NCBI GenBank assembly: GCA_002311635.1
Contig: DBZJ01000240.1
Location: forward strand, 3,495-41,485
Length of the DNA stretch: 37,991 nucleotides
Source of the DNA: Syntrophaceae bacterium UBA1163
Lineage (GTDB): Bacteria; Desulfobacterota; BSN033; UBA1163
Direction of reading: 5' to 3'
Below are positions 1 to 8,256 of the stretch, piece by piece. The position numbers and the translations under genes are program-made. How positions within the stretch are numbered: position 1 is the first letter of the stretch; each line of letters opens with the position of its first letter. The notes under the pieces were generated by a model, which did not search any database, was not told where the DNA came from, and saw only the letters and a list, made by a program, of their open reading frames with translations.

Positions 1-1193
1 ACCGCAGGCTGGGTCAAGGATTCTAAGCGAACTGATCTGTCTTGGAGTCTTGCGTTCGCATAATTTCCCAACTGTATTCTTTACAATGTAGTCCACAATA
101 TAGGTTGGGGTGTAATAGACACCACCAGCTTTTCTCACCTCGGGTTTCTCTTCCACCTTAGCCCTGTGGCCTTCCGTGAGCCGGATCACCTTTCCGAGAA
201 ACTGTTCATAGACATGACCGAGAATATCCGCGCCAAGAACCGAGAATTCATAGGGAGATTCTGGATAATAAAGGTTTTTAAAGATGTCCTTCAGCGGTCT
301 GTCGTCTAATTTAAGTTCAGGGGTGAGTCGGTCTGTACCGAAATCGAAAAGGCCGGAGTTATATTTATCATCAGCATGGTAGAAAATTTCCCGGAGGCGA
401 CGGTAGGTGTTAGTCCCATTGAGAAGATTTTGGATCTGACCATATTTTTCAATTCCCCGATCCTCACACATCCTGAGAAAGATGATACGGTCAATGGTGA
501 GCTGAACAGCAAAGTTAAGTTCCGGAATTGTGAGCTTTGGATTTTTCATGGCAATGTTTTTCGCCAAAGCCTCACGCCATGACTCTATCTCCTTTAAGAA
601 CTCAGAATCTACCTCCGCCGTCCCTCGTTTCTGCCTTTCGGATTCTGCAAACTTATCGAAAGACCCTTTTAAGACAGATTCTTTTGAGAGGAGGTTATAG
701 ATCTCTTCAAAGGAGTCGATGTACTGGGTATATGTATAAAGCCTGACTCTCCCAATACTGGGCTTATCAGTTAACTTCGGTCTTAGGCGGCAATCATAGA
801 TGGCTGTCTCTTCAAAATCAGTTAGGATTGAAACGGGAAGCTTGGCACTCCAGGCATAGCGCCTTAATTGATAGGCAGGACTTGTCTGGCTTTTAATATC
901 AATGGAAGGTTTTTTAGTTTCAAGGAAAAACTTTCTAACACCTCCGATGCGAAAGCAGTAATCCGGTGCTTTAGTGGCTCCAGAAATCTTAATCGCATCC
1001 TCATGGATGACATCCTTATATTGTTCGGCGTAACCAGCCTTATTGGTCACATCCCAGCCCAATGCCTCAAAAAATGGGTCTACAAATTCTATTCGTAGTT
1101 CGGTTTCGTTGTAGGCAGGACTCCGGTAGGCTTCGATGTTTCTTTCGAAACGTTCAACAAGCGAAGAAATTTGTTTTAAGGCTTCTTTCATGG
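1..1193 (-). CDS. Type IIG restriction-modification enzyme, N-terminal part (runs off left edge)
   Basis: The minus-strand frame is open from an ATG at 1193 to the window edge (397 residues, no stop). The N-terminal ~200 residues resemble the HsdR_N/Type IIG nuclease domain: a PD followed about 16 residues later by ETK (PDY...FFLETKKP), which fits a PD-(D/E)XK site. A helical connector follows, then GGVYYTPTYIVDYIV and, at the very edge, ILDPACG. The last two are the substrate-region and SAM-binding (motif I) signatures of gamma-class N6-adenine methyltransferases of the Eco57I type. The expected function is one polypeptide that methylates adenine in its recognition site and cuts unmodified DNA nearby. 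The NPPY catalytic motif and target-recognition domain must lie outside the window, so activity and specificity cannot be judged. It is transcribed divergently from priA, and no separate R or S subunit is visible. Confidence 0.85.
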
Positions 1194-1258
1194 GAGGGTT
1201 TGAGCCTATTATAGTTATTCTAAAAAGGGGTGTAAAGGTCAAACTTGTTAACGCCTTT

Positions 1259-1330
1259 CGCCGCCAATAAATGACGGCGCTACAACTAATTCGAGATTGC
1301 TTCTCCCGCTCCTGGCGGGATCGCAATGAC
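1259..1330. repeat. Dispersed hairpin repeats in the Type IIG-priA gap
   Basis: The 1194-1371 gap has no gene. It holds a hairpin CGCCG-ccaataaatga-CGGCG followed by CTACAAC (from 1259). Next comes a second inverted repeat in which GAGATTGC and TCCCGC pair with GGCGGGA and GCAATGAC (about 1293-1330). The first hairpin has a close relative at 12525-12552 (CGCCCT-caataaatg-AGGGCG-CTACAAC), which shows it is a dispersed family. Confidence 0.6.
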
Positions 1331-1343
1331 CCGGGATGAAGAT

Positions 1344-1371
1344 TTGACAAACCCGAGCAAAAAAGGATAAT
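1344..1371 (+). promoter_or_regulatory. Predicted sigma-70 promoter for priA
   Basis: TTGACA at 1344-1349 and GATAAT at 1366-1371 are separated by 16 bp. Transcription would start near 1377-1379, only a few bases before the ATG at 1381. If this promoter is used, the priA message is nearly leaderless, and the alternative TTG start at 1372 would lie upstream of the transcript. Confidence 0.5.
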
Positions 1372-1380
1372 TTGGGAACG

Positions 1381-3804
1381 ATGAAAGAAATTGTTGAAGT
1401 GGCGGTGGGGCTTCCTGTTTCTAACACATTCCACTATCGCATCCCGGAAAGGATGGGGGATTCTCTCAGAATCGGGATGAGGGTCCTCGTTCCTTTCAAA
1501 GGAAGAAGAGTCACCGGGTTTTCAATCGATCTTGTGGAGAAACCTCCGAAAGGAGTAGAAGAGAAGTTGCGGGAGGTCGAGGACCTCCTCGATGAGGCTC
1601 CTCTGATCGACCCCCAGATGCTCCGGTTTTTTCGCTGGATCTCCGATTACTACCTTTATCCGTTAGGAGAAGTGATCAAAACCGGCCTTCCGCCAGGGCT
1701 TCAGCTGAAGAGCGAACTGATTCTGGGCCTCACTCAAGACGGGATGGAATCTCTCGCCCGAGGAGGTTTGGAACCGCTTCAGGAGAAAGTCTTTAAGGAA
1801 ATTGCAAGGTGCGGGAAAGTCTCTTTAAAGAAAATTTTGAAAATATTTCTCGGCGAAGTATCAAAGTCTCAAATCTTTTCCTGGAAGAGAAAAGGCCTTC
1901 TCAACATTGACGCCGGGATAGAAGGAAAAGAGGTCAAGCCGAAATTTGAGAAAGTGGTTCACTATCGAGGAAGTGGGTCCTCCCAACCGATTTCAAGAAA
2001 GCAAGCCGAGATTCTGAACTGGCTCAAGGAGAAAGGAGACATTTCCTATTCCGAATTAAGCAAAAGATTTAAGTCTCCTTCCCAATCCATCCAATCCCTT
2101 CAAGCCAAAGGTCTCCTCTCGCTCTCCACAAGAGAGGTATGCCGTGATCTCTCACTCCGATCGGAACTGAAGCCTTACCCGAAACCGGAGCTCACTCGTG
2201 ATCAGGAAGCCGTTCTCGACGAGATCCTGAAAGGAATCCGTTCAAAGCGATTTTCTCCGTTCCTGATTCACGGTGTCACAGGAAGCGGGAAGACGGAGAT
2301 TTATCTTCGAGCCATCGAAGCGGTATTAACCCATGGCCGGGAAGCGATTGTCCTTGTTCCGGAAATATCTTTGACCCCACAGCTCCTTTCCCGGTTCAAG
2401 GATCGATTCGGAGAGAACCTCGCGCTCCTTCACAGCGGGCTTGGAAGGGGAGAGCGTTACGACCAATGGAGAAGAATCTGGAAGGGAGAGGTGAAGATTG
2501 CCATGGGGGCTCGGTCTGCGATCTTCGCCCCCTTTAAGAACGTTGGGATCATTATCGTGGATGAGGAGCATGATCCATCTTATAAACAGGAGGAGAAGCT
2601 GAAATATCATGCCAGGGACGCCGCGGTGGTCCGGGCAAAACAGGTCGAGGCGACCCTCCTTCTGGGATCGGCCACCCCTTCGTTGGAATCATTTTATAAC
2701 ACCGAGAAAGGAAAGTTTCGTCTTCTCAGTCTTCCCGAGAGGATCGAAGGAAAACCCCTTCCAACAGTAGAAGTGGTCGATGTCAGGAAGGAAAAAACCC
2801 TGCTCTCAGAAAAATTAAGGGTTGCACTCCAAAAAAATATCGAAGACAAAAAACAGAGTCTCCTCTTCCTCAATCGAAGAGGGTTTGCCAATTTTATCCT
2901 TTGTCCGGATTGCGGCCAGACCTTCAAATGTCCGAACTGCAGCGTGACACTCACATATCACCTCCGGGATCGCTCCCTTCTGTGCCATTATTGTGATTAT
3001 CGAATCCAGGCACCGGGGGACTGTCCGAAGTGTCAAGGCCATCGACTTCAAGGAATGGGGATCGGGACCGAGCGACTGGAGCAGGAGATCAAATCACTCT
3101 TTCCGCAGACGCGGGTGGGGAGAATGGATCGAGATACCACTTCAAGACGAAGGTCTCATCTGCAGATTCTGAAAAGACTCGAATCCGGGAGCATTGACAT
3201 CTTGGTAGGAACACAGATGATCGTTAAAGGCCACGACTTTCCCAATGTGACCTTTGTCGGGGTGGTCTCCGCGGATACATCTCTTCACTTTCCTGACTTT
3301 CGATCGAGTGAGAGGACCTTTCAACTTCTCACGCAGGTGGCGGGAAGGGCAGGAAGGGGGGAATTTTTGGGGGAAGTGGTGATCCAGACCTTTAGCCCAG
3401 ATCATTATAGTATTCTCAGGGCAAAAGATCATGACTATAGGGGATTCTATCAGGAGGAGATTCAATTCCGGAAGGACCTGGAATACCCTCCCTTCTCACG
3501 GTTCATCAATTTCAGATTGGTTGGAAACAGCGAAAAGAGGACGAAAGGAATGGCAGAGGAAATGGGGAGGATTGGGCAATCCCTGCTGAAAAAAGGGGAT
3601 GGAAAAGGGATTGAAATCTTAGGCCCAAGCAGCGCCCCTTTCGCCAAGATGAGAGGAAAATTTCGGTGGCAGATGATGGCAAAGGGGAAGAGCCATCAGA
3701 TGCTTCATCATTTTGCCAAGGAATTGGCGTACAGAGTGGAAGGTCAGATGAAGGGAATCGGAGTCCATCTGGACATTGATGTGGATCCTGTCTCCGTCCT
3801 ATAG
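1381..3804 (+). CDS. priA: Primosomal protein N' / replication restart helicase PriA
   Basis: This is a superfamily 2 3'-5' DNA helicase that recognises stalled forks and reloads the replicative helicase. The N-terminal 3'-DNA-end-binding region (about residues 1-110, beginning EIVEVAVGLPVSNTFHYRIP) is followed by a winged-helix segment, Walker A GVTGSGKTE (about 298-306) and a DEEH Walker B (about 394-397). The zinc-binding insertion between the helicase lobes has all four cysteine pairs: CPDCG, CPNC, CHYC and CPKC. Motifs QVAGRAGRG and the C-terminal domain are complete. At about 807 residues it is slightly longer than the usual 730-740, mostly in the linker before the helicase core. The open frame extends to a TTG at 1372, but the ATG at 1381 is preferred. 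A hairpin starts at its stop codon. Confidence 0.97.
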   Translation: MKEIVEVAVGLPVSNTFHYRIPERMGDSLRIGMRVLVPFKGRRVTGFSIDLVEKPPKGVEEKLREVEDLLDEAPLIDPQMLRFFRWISDYYLYPLGEVIKTGLPPGLQLKSELILGLTQDGMESLARGGLEPLQEKVFKEIARCGKVSLKKILKIFLGEVSKSQIFSWKRKGLLNIDAGIEGKEVKPKFEKVVHYRGSGSSQPISRKQAEILNWLKEKGDISYSELSKRFKSPSQSIQSLQAKGLLSLSTREVCRDLSLRSELKPYPKPELTRDQEAVLDEILKGIRSKRFSPFLIHGVTGSGKTEIYLRAIEAVLTHGREAIVLVPEISLTPQLLSRFKDRFGENLALLHSGLGRGERYDQWRRIWKGEVKIAMGARSAIFAPFKNVGIIIVDEEHDPSYKQEEKLKYHARDAAVVRAKQVEATLLLGSATPSLESFYNTEKGKFRLLSLPERIEGKPLPTVEVVDVRKEKTLLSEKLRVALQKNIEDKKQSLLFLNRRGFANFILCPDCGQTFKCPNCSVTLTYHLRDRSLLCHYCDYRIQAPGDCPKCQGHRLQGMGIGTERLEQEIKSLFPQTRVGRMDRDTTSRRRSHLQILKRLESGSIDILVGTQMIVKGHDFPNVTFVGVVSADTSLHFPDFRSSERTFQLLTQVAGRAGRGEFLGEVVIQTFSPDHYSILRAKDHDYRGFYQEEIQFRKDLEYPPFSRFINFRLVGNSEKRTKGMAEEMGRIGQSLLKKGDGKGIEILGPSSAPFAKMRGKFRWQMMAKGKSHQMLHHFAKELAYRVEGQMKGIGVHLDIDVDPVSVL

Positions 3805-3832
3805 TGGGACGCCCTCCGGGGCTTCGCCCACT
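3803..3832 (+). terminator. Stem-loop at the priA stop codon (terminator-like, no T-run)
   Basis: AGTGGG (3803-3808) pairs with CCCACT (3827-3832), and inside it GCCC (3811-3814) pairs with GGGC (3819-3822) around a TCCG loop. The stem overlaps the TAG stop. No U-tract follows, so intrinsic termination is uncertain. It may act as a 3' stabiliser. Confidence 0.35.
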
Positions 3833-3937
3833 TGGAATATTGGAAGAATGGAACGTTGGAATGATGGGTCAAATTGTTTAGAAAATAACTTTCAAATCCC
3901 CCCAACCCCCCTTTACTAAAGGGGGGGGCAAGGGGAG
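3832..3937. repeat. TTGGAA short repeats and a 21-bp palindrome between priA and the CoA ligase
   Basis: At 3832-3868 there are loosely repeated TTGGAA/ATGGAA words. At 3906-3926 there is a perfect palindrome, CCCCCCTTTA-C-TAAAGGGGGG. Both look like dispersed intergenic repeats. No gene is visible in 3805-3966. Confidence 0.55.
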
Positions 3938-3966
3938 ATTTTCATTTTTCGAAAAAGAGGTTGACT

Positions 3967-5244
3967 ATGATCGATCGGGCGCATGGTTATTTTCAGAGGG
4001 AAAAGGAGACGATGTCGAAGAAAAAACGAGAGGCCTATTTGAAGGAAAGGCTCTCTGAGATTCTTCGTTATGGATATCGTTATTCTAAGATAATTCGGTC
4101 AAGGTTTGATGCCCTGGGAATCAAGCCTGAGAAGGTAAAGGACCTCAAGGATCTGGAGAAATTGCCTATTACCAAGAAAACAGATTTGGTCACTTTCCAA
4201 AAACAGACTCCTCCGTTTGGAGGATTTGGGATCATCCCTAAAAAGGGAGTGAGAAGAATTTATATCTCACCCGGACCGGTGTTTGAGCCCGGGGAGTGGG
4301 ATTACAGCGATATTCGATGGGCTCAAGCGCTTTTTGCCTGCGGGTTAAGAAGAGGGGATGTGGTTCTAAATACCTTTAACTATCATCTCACTCCCTTGGC
4401 CCTCATGCTCGATGAATCACTCAAGATGCTAGGGGCATCTGTTATCCCCGTTGGCCCTGGAAATCTCTCGATGCAGATTCAACTGCTACGGCAAATCCAT
4501 GTGACAGGATTTCTGGGAACACCGAGTTTCCTGATGTCCCTTTTGGAGGCCGCCGAAGGAATGTCTCTTGACCTAAAGAAGGATTTTTCCCTGAAGGTCG
4601 CCTTTGTCGGTGCAGAAATGTTCCCGGAGTCGCTCCGCCAGAAGCTGGAAGGGAAACTTGAAATCTTCGTCCGGCAGGCTTATGGCACGGTGGATGTGGG
4701 TTGCCTTGGATACGAATGCCCGGAAAAGAAAGGGATGCATATTCCTGAGGATGTGATCGTGGAGATCGTAGACACGGAGACTGGAAGACAATTAGAGATC
4801 GGCGCCACGGGAGAGATTGTGGCGACCACCTTCAGCAAGATCTTTCCGATGATTCGTTTCGCAACGGGAGACCTTTCCTATCTGTTTGAAGATCCATGCC
4901 CCTGCGGTCGAACTTCGCCTCGCTTGGGAAAGATACTGGGGCGGACAGATCAGGTGACCAAAGTTTGGGGGATCTTCATCCATCCCTGGCAGGTCGACGA
5001 AGTGATGGCGAGATTCCCATGGGTGGCGAATTACCAAATCGTCGTCACCAGGGAGGAACACCGTGACCGGATGACGGTTTACGTCGAATTAAAAGAGGAG
5101 TTGGCTGACCAGGCCAGCTTGAAAAGAAGAGTAGAGAAGGAGATGGAGGAAGTTCTCAAAGTGAAAGGTGAAGTGGTGCTTACTGCAAAAGGGGGTATTC
5201 AGGACCGAGCCAAAAAGATCGATGATCGGAGGATCTGGGAGTAG
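3967..5244 (+). CDS. Phenylacetate-CoA ligase (PaaK)-like adenylate-forming enzyme
   Basis: This is an ANL-superfamily protein of about 425 residues, the usual PaaK length. These enzymes activate a carboxylate with ATP and transfer it to CoA. Supporting features are the N-terminal helical region (KLPITKKTDL at about 60), QAYGTVDVGCLGYEC (A5-like), the C-terminal motif IRFATGDLS and the hinge GRTDQVTKVWGIFIHP. The A3 phosphate-binding loop, normally SSGTTGxP, reads YISPGPVFEPGEW here, so the serine/threonine-rich P-loop is missing. The substrate cannot be inferred. The frame opens at a TTG at 3961, but the ATG at 3967 has AGAGG 6 bp upstream and is chosen. It is followed 5 bp later by a double-ACT protein, which suggests a two-gene operon tied to amino-acid or aryl-acid metabolism. 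No paa ring-cleavage genes are nearby. Confidence 0.85.
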   Translation: MIDRAHGYFQREKETMSKKKREAYLKERLSEILRYGYRYSKIIRSRFDALGIKPEKVKDLKDLEKLPITKKTDLVTFQKQTPPFGGFGIIPKKGVRRIYISPGPVFEPGEWDYSDIRWAQALFACGLRRGDVVLNTFNYHLTPLALMLDESLKMLGASVIPVGPGNLSMQIQLLRQIHVTGFLGTPSFLMSLLEAAEGMSLDLKKDFSLKVAFVGAEMFPESLRQKLEGKLEIFVRQAYGTVDVGCLGYECPEKKGMHIPEDVIVEIVDTETGRQLEIGATGEIVATTFSKIFPMIRFATGDLSYLFEDPCPCGRTSPRLGKILGRTDQVTKVWGIFIHPWQVDEVMARFPWVANYQIVVTREEHRDRMTVYVELKEELADQASLKRRVEKEMEEVLKVKGEVVLTAKGGIQDRAKKIDDRRIWE

Positions 5245-5249
5245 AAAGA

Positions 5250-5756
5250 ATGGGGAGCGAGACAAAGGTCAAGGTGGGGGGTATCATGGCGAGTTTGGGG
5301 CTGGCGACAGTGAGTATTCTCTCGTTGCCGAATCGGCCTGATGTGGCTGGGACAGTCCTCCACGCGCTGGGGAGACGGAATATCAATATTGAATTTGTCG
5401 TCCACAACCTCGACCTGGAAGGTAACGGGAACATGATTTTTTGCATCGACCAAAAGGATCTGGAAGCGGCCTTGGGGGTGCTGGAAGGAGTCAAGCCTCT
5501 GATTGAGGCGAAGGGGATTTCTTATCATCCCAATGTGGCTGTGATCAGCGTCTTCGGCCCTCACTTCAGAGAAAGGCCGATGATCTCCGGTTTAATGTTC
5601 AATGCCCTGGGAACGGCAGGCATCAACGTATTGGCGATTAGTACTTCGATCTCAAGTTGTTCCTGCCTCATCCAAGCGGATCAGGCCGAAGATGCCATGA
5701 GGGCTCTACACGAAACCTTTGAGGCTCCACATCAGGTAACGAAGTTTGCACCTTAA
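5250..5756 (+). CDS. Tandem ACT-domain regulatory protein
   Basis: This 168-residue protein has two consecutive ACT-like units. The first is about residues 17-85 (VSILSLPNRPDVAGTVLHALGRRNINIEF) and the second about 92-160 (VAVISVFGPHFRERPMISGLMFNALGTAGINVLAIS). The layout is that of the C-terminal regulatory half of aspartate kinase, without a kinase domain. ACT domains bind amino acids and act as allosteric sensors, so this protein may sense the product of, or modulate, the adjacent CoA ligase. That role is inferred only from the 5-bp spacing. There is no DNA-binding domain. It ends just before a palindromic repeat. Confidence 0.8.
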   Translation: MGSETKVKVGGIMASLGLATVSILSLPNRPDVAGTVLHALGRRNINIEFVVHNLDLEGNGNMIFCIDQKDLEAALGVLEGVKPLIEAKGISYHPNVAVISVFGPHFRERPMISGLMFNALGTAGINVLAISTSISSCSCLIQADQAEDAMRALHETFEAPHQVTKFAP

Positions 5757-5760
5757 ACCC

Positions 5761-5806
5761 CATCCCTCCCCTCTCTCCCCTTGGGAGAAGGGCTGGGGGA
5801 GGGGGA
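5761..5806. repeat. CTCTCCCC-type palindromic repeat after the ACT gene
   Basis: A pyrimidine-rich arm (CCCTCCCCTCTCTCCCC) is followed by a complementary purine arm (GGGAGAAGGGCTGGGGGAGG). It is one of at least five copies of the same family in the window (others at 9148, 13596-13651, 20912 and 35704). Confidence 0.6.
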
Positions 5807-5830
5807 AATCAAGGGTGTTAAGGAGTCATT

Positions 5831-6091
5831 ATGGAAAAAGCTCTTGAGAGAGTGGCGGAACAGATTCTATCCTTTGATGAAGCCTCCATGTCCAGCCTGA
5901 GGGAGAAGTATCGTTCGAAGATTGAGCATTTTGATGGAACAAAGGACTGGGAAAAGTCAGTAATCATCTACTGCATCATCAATGCCGTCAGCCTGAAAAA
6001 TACCCTCTTCAACGAGAACCTGCTGAAGAGGGAGGGAAAGAGGGAGGGGACACCTTCGAAGGGCCATTCCGGTCTAAAACGGGTGAAGTAA
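5831..6091 (+). CDS. Small uncharacterised protein (86 aa)
   Basis: I do not recognise this protein. The start at 5831 has a good AAGGAG ribosome-binding site about 6 bp upstream, which supports it as a real gene. The sequence is predicted to be mostly helical (MEKALERVAEQILSFDEA, then SSLREKYRSKIEHFDGTKDW). It has a short hydrophobic stretch (VIIYCIINAVSL, about residues 43-54), too short to be a convincing membrane span, and a basic tail. No catalytic motif is visible. The gap from the ACT gene is about 75 bp and contains a repeat, so co-transcription is possible but not shown. Confidence 0.55.
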   Translation: MEKALERVAEQILSFDEASMSSLREKYRSKIEHFDGTKDWEKSVIIYCIINAVSLKNTLFNENLLKREGKREGTPSKGHSGLKRVK

Positions 6092-6338
6092 TTCCTATCA
6101 TGCAAGAATACGGAACCCTCCCAACTCTCATGCCTTTTCACCCATAAAGGGGTCCAACCTTCCCGGGAAGAACAGAATGATAGCCGCGTGGGGTATAGGC
6201 TAGATATACTACACGTAGCCTCACTTTCTACCACACCTACAACAGATTGTGGCGTGGTTCGGAAAAAGAAGATTTAAAGCTTGACAAAGGGTGCTTCCAT
6301 GTGCTAACATTGTGAAATAATGTCACAAGGAGGTTGGT
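6092..6338 (+). promoter_or_regulatory. Intergenic region with the lytic transglycosylase promoter
   Basis: This is 247 bp without a gene. TTGACA (6281-6286) and TAACAT (6305-6310) are spaced 18 bp apart, and AAGGAGG (6327-6333) lies 5 bp before the ATG at 6339. Together they make a convincing promoter and ribosome-binding site for the next gene. The rest (6092-6270) contains short imperfect hairpins, but I recognise no riboswitch. Confidence 0.6.
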
Positions 6339-7082
6339 ATGGATACGAGAAAATCAATATTGAGGATAGAACACCCTCCCCACAAATCTTCCAACAGAGG
6401 AGCCGGCCGCCTGAAGCGGCCAGGTTGGGTAAAGATTGAAACGATACCCGAAGCCGTTGTTTATAATAAGAAAAATCTTTCCCTTCATTCTATTTGTCTC
6501 AAGCTCGTTCTTTTCGCCGTCGTCTTTATTCTCTCCTTTAACCTCCCCTTCCCTCCTGGAATAAAGTACCTACCTCACGGGTTGGGATTTCTCTCACTCG
6601 AACATCAGAAGAGGGAATATGCGATTCAAGAAATTTTGGGGGTGCTGGAGAGATACCCGACAGGTCTTGCCAATGTGACGAAGGAAGAGCTTGCTGAAGT
6701 AATCTATGACGAGGCCAATCGTCGCAATCAAGACCCCAAATTCATCCTGGCTCTTATCGCCGTTGAGAGTGAGTTCTATAACTGGTCTGTGTCTGAAAAG
6801 GGTGCCAAAGGACTGATGCAGATTATGCCCTACGTGGCCCAACCTCTCGCCCATGAACTGGGTATTGAATGGAGCGGAGACCGAACCCTCTTTAACCCGT
6901 ACCTCAATATAAGGATTGGAATTTATTACCTTTCCCAGCTCATCCTTGATTTCAAGGATACCGAAGTTGCCCTGACGGCTTATAATTATGGCCCGACATA
7001 TGTGAAAACCCTCCTTGAGAGAAAAGAGAGAATTCCCCAGGACTACTACCACAGATTCCTAACCGTCTACCAAACCATTTAA
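6339..7082 (+). CDS. Membrane-anchored lytic murein transglycosylase (SLT domain)
   Basis: This 247-residue protein cleaves the MurNAc-GlcNAc bond of peptidoglycan to form anhydromuramyl products. A basic cytoplasmic N-terminus is followed by one hydrophobic segment (about residues 52-70), either a signal anchor or an uncleaved signal. The goose-lysozyme-like SLT domain spans about 115-240. The catalytic glutamate is in ALIAVESEF (E143), followed by GLMQIMP (158-164) and AYNYGP (214-219), all in the order typical of Slt/MltC/EmtA-like enzymes. The start is supported by a strong AAGGAGG site. No LysM or other wall-binding module is present. The gene is monocistronic in appearance. Confidence 0.9.
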   Translation: MDTRKSILRIEHPPHKSSNRGAGRLKRPGWVKIETIPEAVVYNKKNLSLHSICLKLVLFAVVFILSFNLPFPPGIKYLPHGLGFLSLEHQKREYAIQEILGVLERYPTGLANVTKEELAEVIYDEANRRNQDPKFILALIAVESEFYNWSVSEKGAKGLMQIMPYVAQPLAHELGIEWSGDRTLFNPYLNIRIGIYYLSQLILDFKDTEVALTAYNYGPTYVKTLLERKERIPQDYYHRFLTVYQTI

Positions 7083-7350
7083 TCTTAATGGGATATTCCC
7101 TCCTGGCCATGCACGTAGGCGGGAATTCCCTTTCTGCTCGAATCACCTCCGTCTTTAGCAGAGCCTAACAGGCAAGTCCAGGGTATCAATCCATTCGAGG
7201 ACGAATTTCGAGGACGAACACCCTGCAACCAGTGGGACAATTTACCCGGGGGTAAGTCCCTGTTCCTCCGGGCACGGGGATAGAATTCCCCAATATTTTG
7301 TGATACCTTATAACTAAGTAGAAAGAATTTTATTATGGAGTAATATTAAC
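7083..7350. other. Intergenic region upstream of the radical SAM gene
   Basis: No gene is visible in these 268 bp. A short direct duplication of TTCGAGGACGAA lies around 7194-7217. TATAAC (7309-7314) is a possible -10 box, but no good -35 is present. GGAG at about 7337-7340 serves the GTG start at 7351. Confidence 0.4.
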
Positions 7351-8256
7351 GTGACTTTCATTCCTTCCTATGTCGGTTTGCACGAAAAAGGAGAGCTCAA
7401 CCACAGAATCCAGCTCCTGAAGGAATTCCTTAAGGCGTGTCGGCTTTGTCCGAGGGAGTGCGGGGTTGATCGTTCGAATGGCGAGTTAGGAGTCTGTCAG
7501 GCCGCGTCAGAGCCCATGATATCAAGTGCTTTTCCCCATTTTGGCGAGGAGCCTCCCCTGGTTGGATATCAGGGTTCAGGGACCATCTTTCTCACTCATT
7601 GCAATCTTCGGTGCATTTTTTGTCAGAATTACGACATCAGCCATCTGGGAAATGGTAAACGCATTACCTCCTCAGACATGGCACAAGCCATGGTGAGACT
7701 CCAGGGGATGGGTTGCCACAACATCAACTTCGTCACCCCGACACATTATGCCCCTCAAATTGTAGCCTCTCTCCCAGAAGCGATAGAGAGAGGACTTCGG
7801 CTTCCCATCGTATATAACTGTTCGGGATACGAATCCATAGAGGTGATTCGACTCCTGGAAGGGGTGGTCGATATCTACATGCCCGATGCAAAATATATGG
7901 ACAACACGCATTCAGAGCAATTCTCGAATGCCGCGGACTATCCCGAGGTGATCAAGAAGGTTCTCAAAGAGATGCACCGCCAGGTCGGAGACCTAACCAC
8001 CAATTCTAAAGGGATTGCCCAGAGAGGACTCTTGATCAGACACTTGGTCATGCCTAACGGCATGGCTTCTTCGGAGGCCGTTCTCAGGTTCATCGCCGAG
8101 GAGATCTCCGTTCATTCTTATGTCAATATCATGGACCAATACCGGCCGGAGTACCAAGCCCATGAATACCCTGAGATCAACCGCCGCGTCAGTCACAAGG
8201 AATACATGGAAGCCGTTCAATGGGCTAAGGACTGCAAACTCTATCGAGGTTTCTAA
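7351..8256 (+). CDS. PflX-type radical SAM protein (COG1313-like)
   Basis: This 301-residue radical SAM enzyme starts at GTG with GGAG 10 bp upstream. The core has the cluster-binding motif CNLRCIFC (CxxxCxxC) in HCNLRCIFCQN. Before it is a second cysteine set, CRLCPRECG followed by GVC, typical of PflX proteins and probably binding an additional metal site. Members resemble pyruvate formate-lyase activating enzymes, but their substrate is generally unknown. No glycyl-radical partner is adjacent; the nrdD in this window has its own activase. Its stop codon is immediately followed by the GTG of the next gene (0 bp), so the two are translationally coupled. Confidence 0.85.
   Translation: MTFIPSYVGLHEKGELNHRIQLLKEFLKACRLCPRECGVDRSNGELGVCQAASEPMISSAFPHFGEEPPLVGYQGSGTIFLTHCNLRCIFCQNYDISHLGNGKRITSSDMAQAMVRLQGMGCHNINFVTPTHYAPQIVASLPEAIERGLRLPIVYNCSGYESIEVIRLLEGVVDIYMPDAKYMDNTHSEQFSNAADYPEVIKKVLKEMHRQVGDLTTNSKGIAQRGLLIRHLVMPNGMASSEAVLRFIAEEISVHSYVNIMDQYRPEYQAHEYPEINRRVSHKEYMEAVQWAKDCKLYRGF

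Noticed and set aside
3906..3926. CCCCCCTTTA palindrome as a priA terminator
   Set aside because: It is a dispersed-type palindrome, 100 bp after the stop and without a U-tract directly following.
6092..6270. Possible riboswitch upstream of the lytic transglycosylase
   Set aside because: Only weak hairpins; none of the conserved riboswitch motifs I know are seen.
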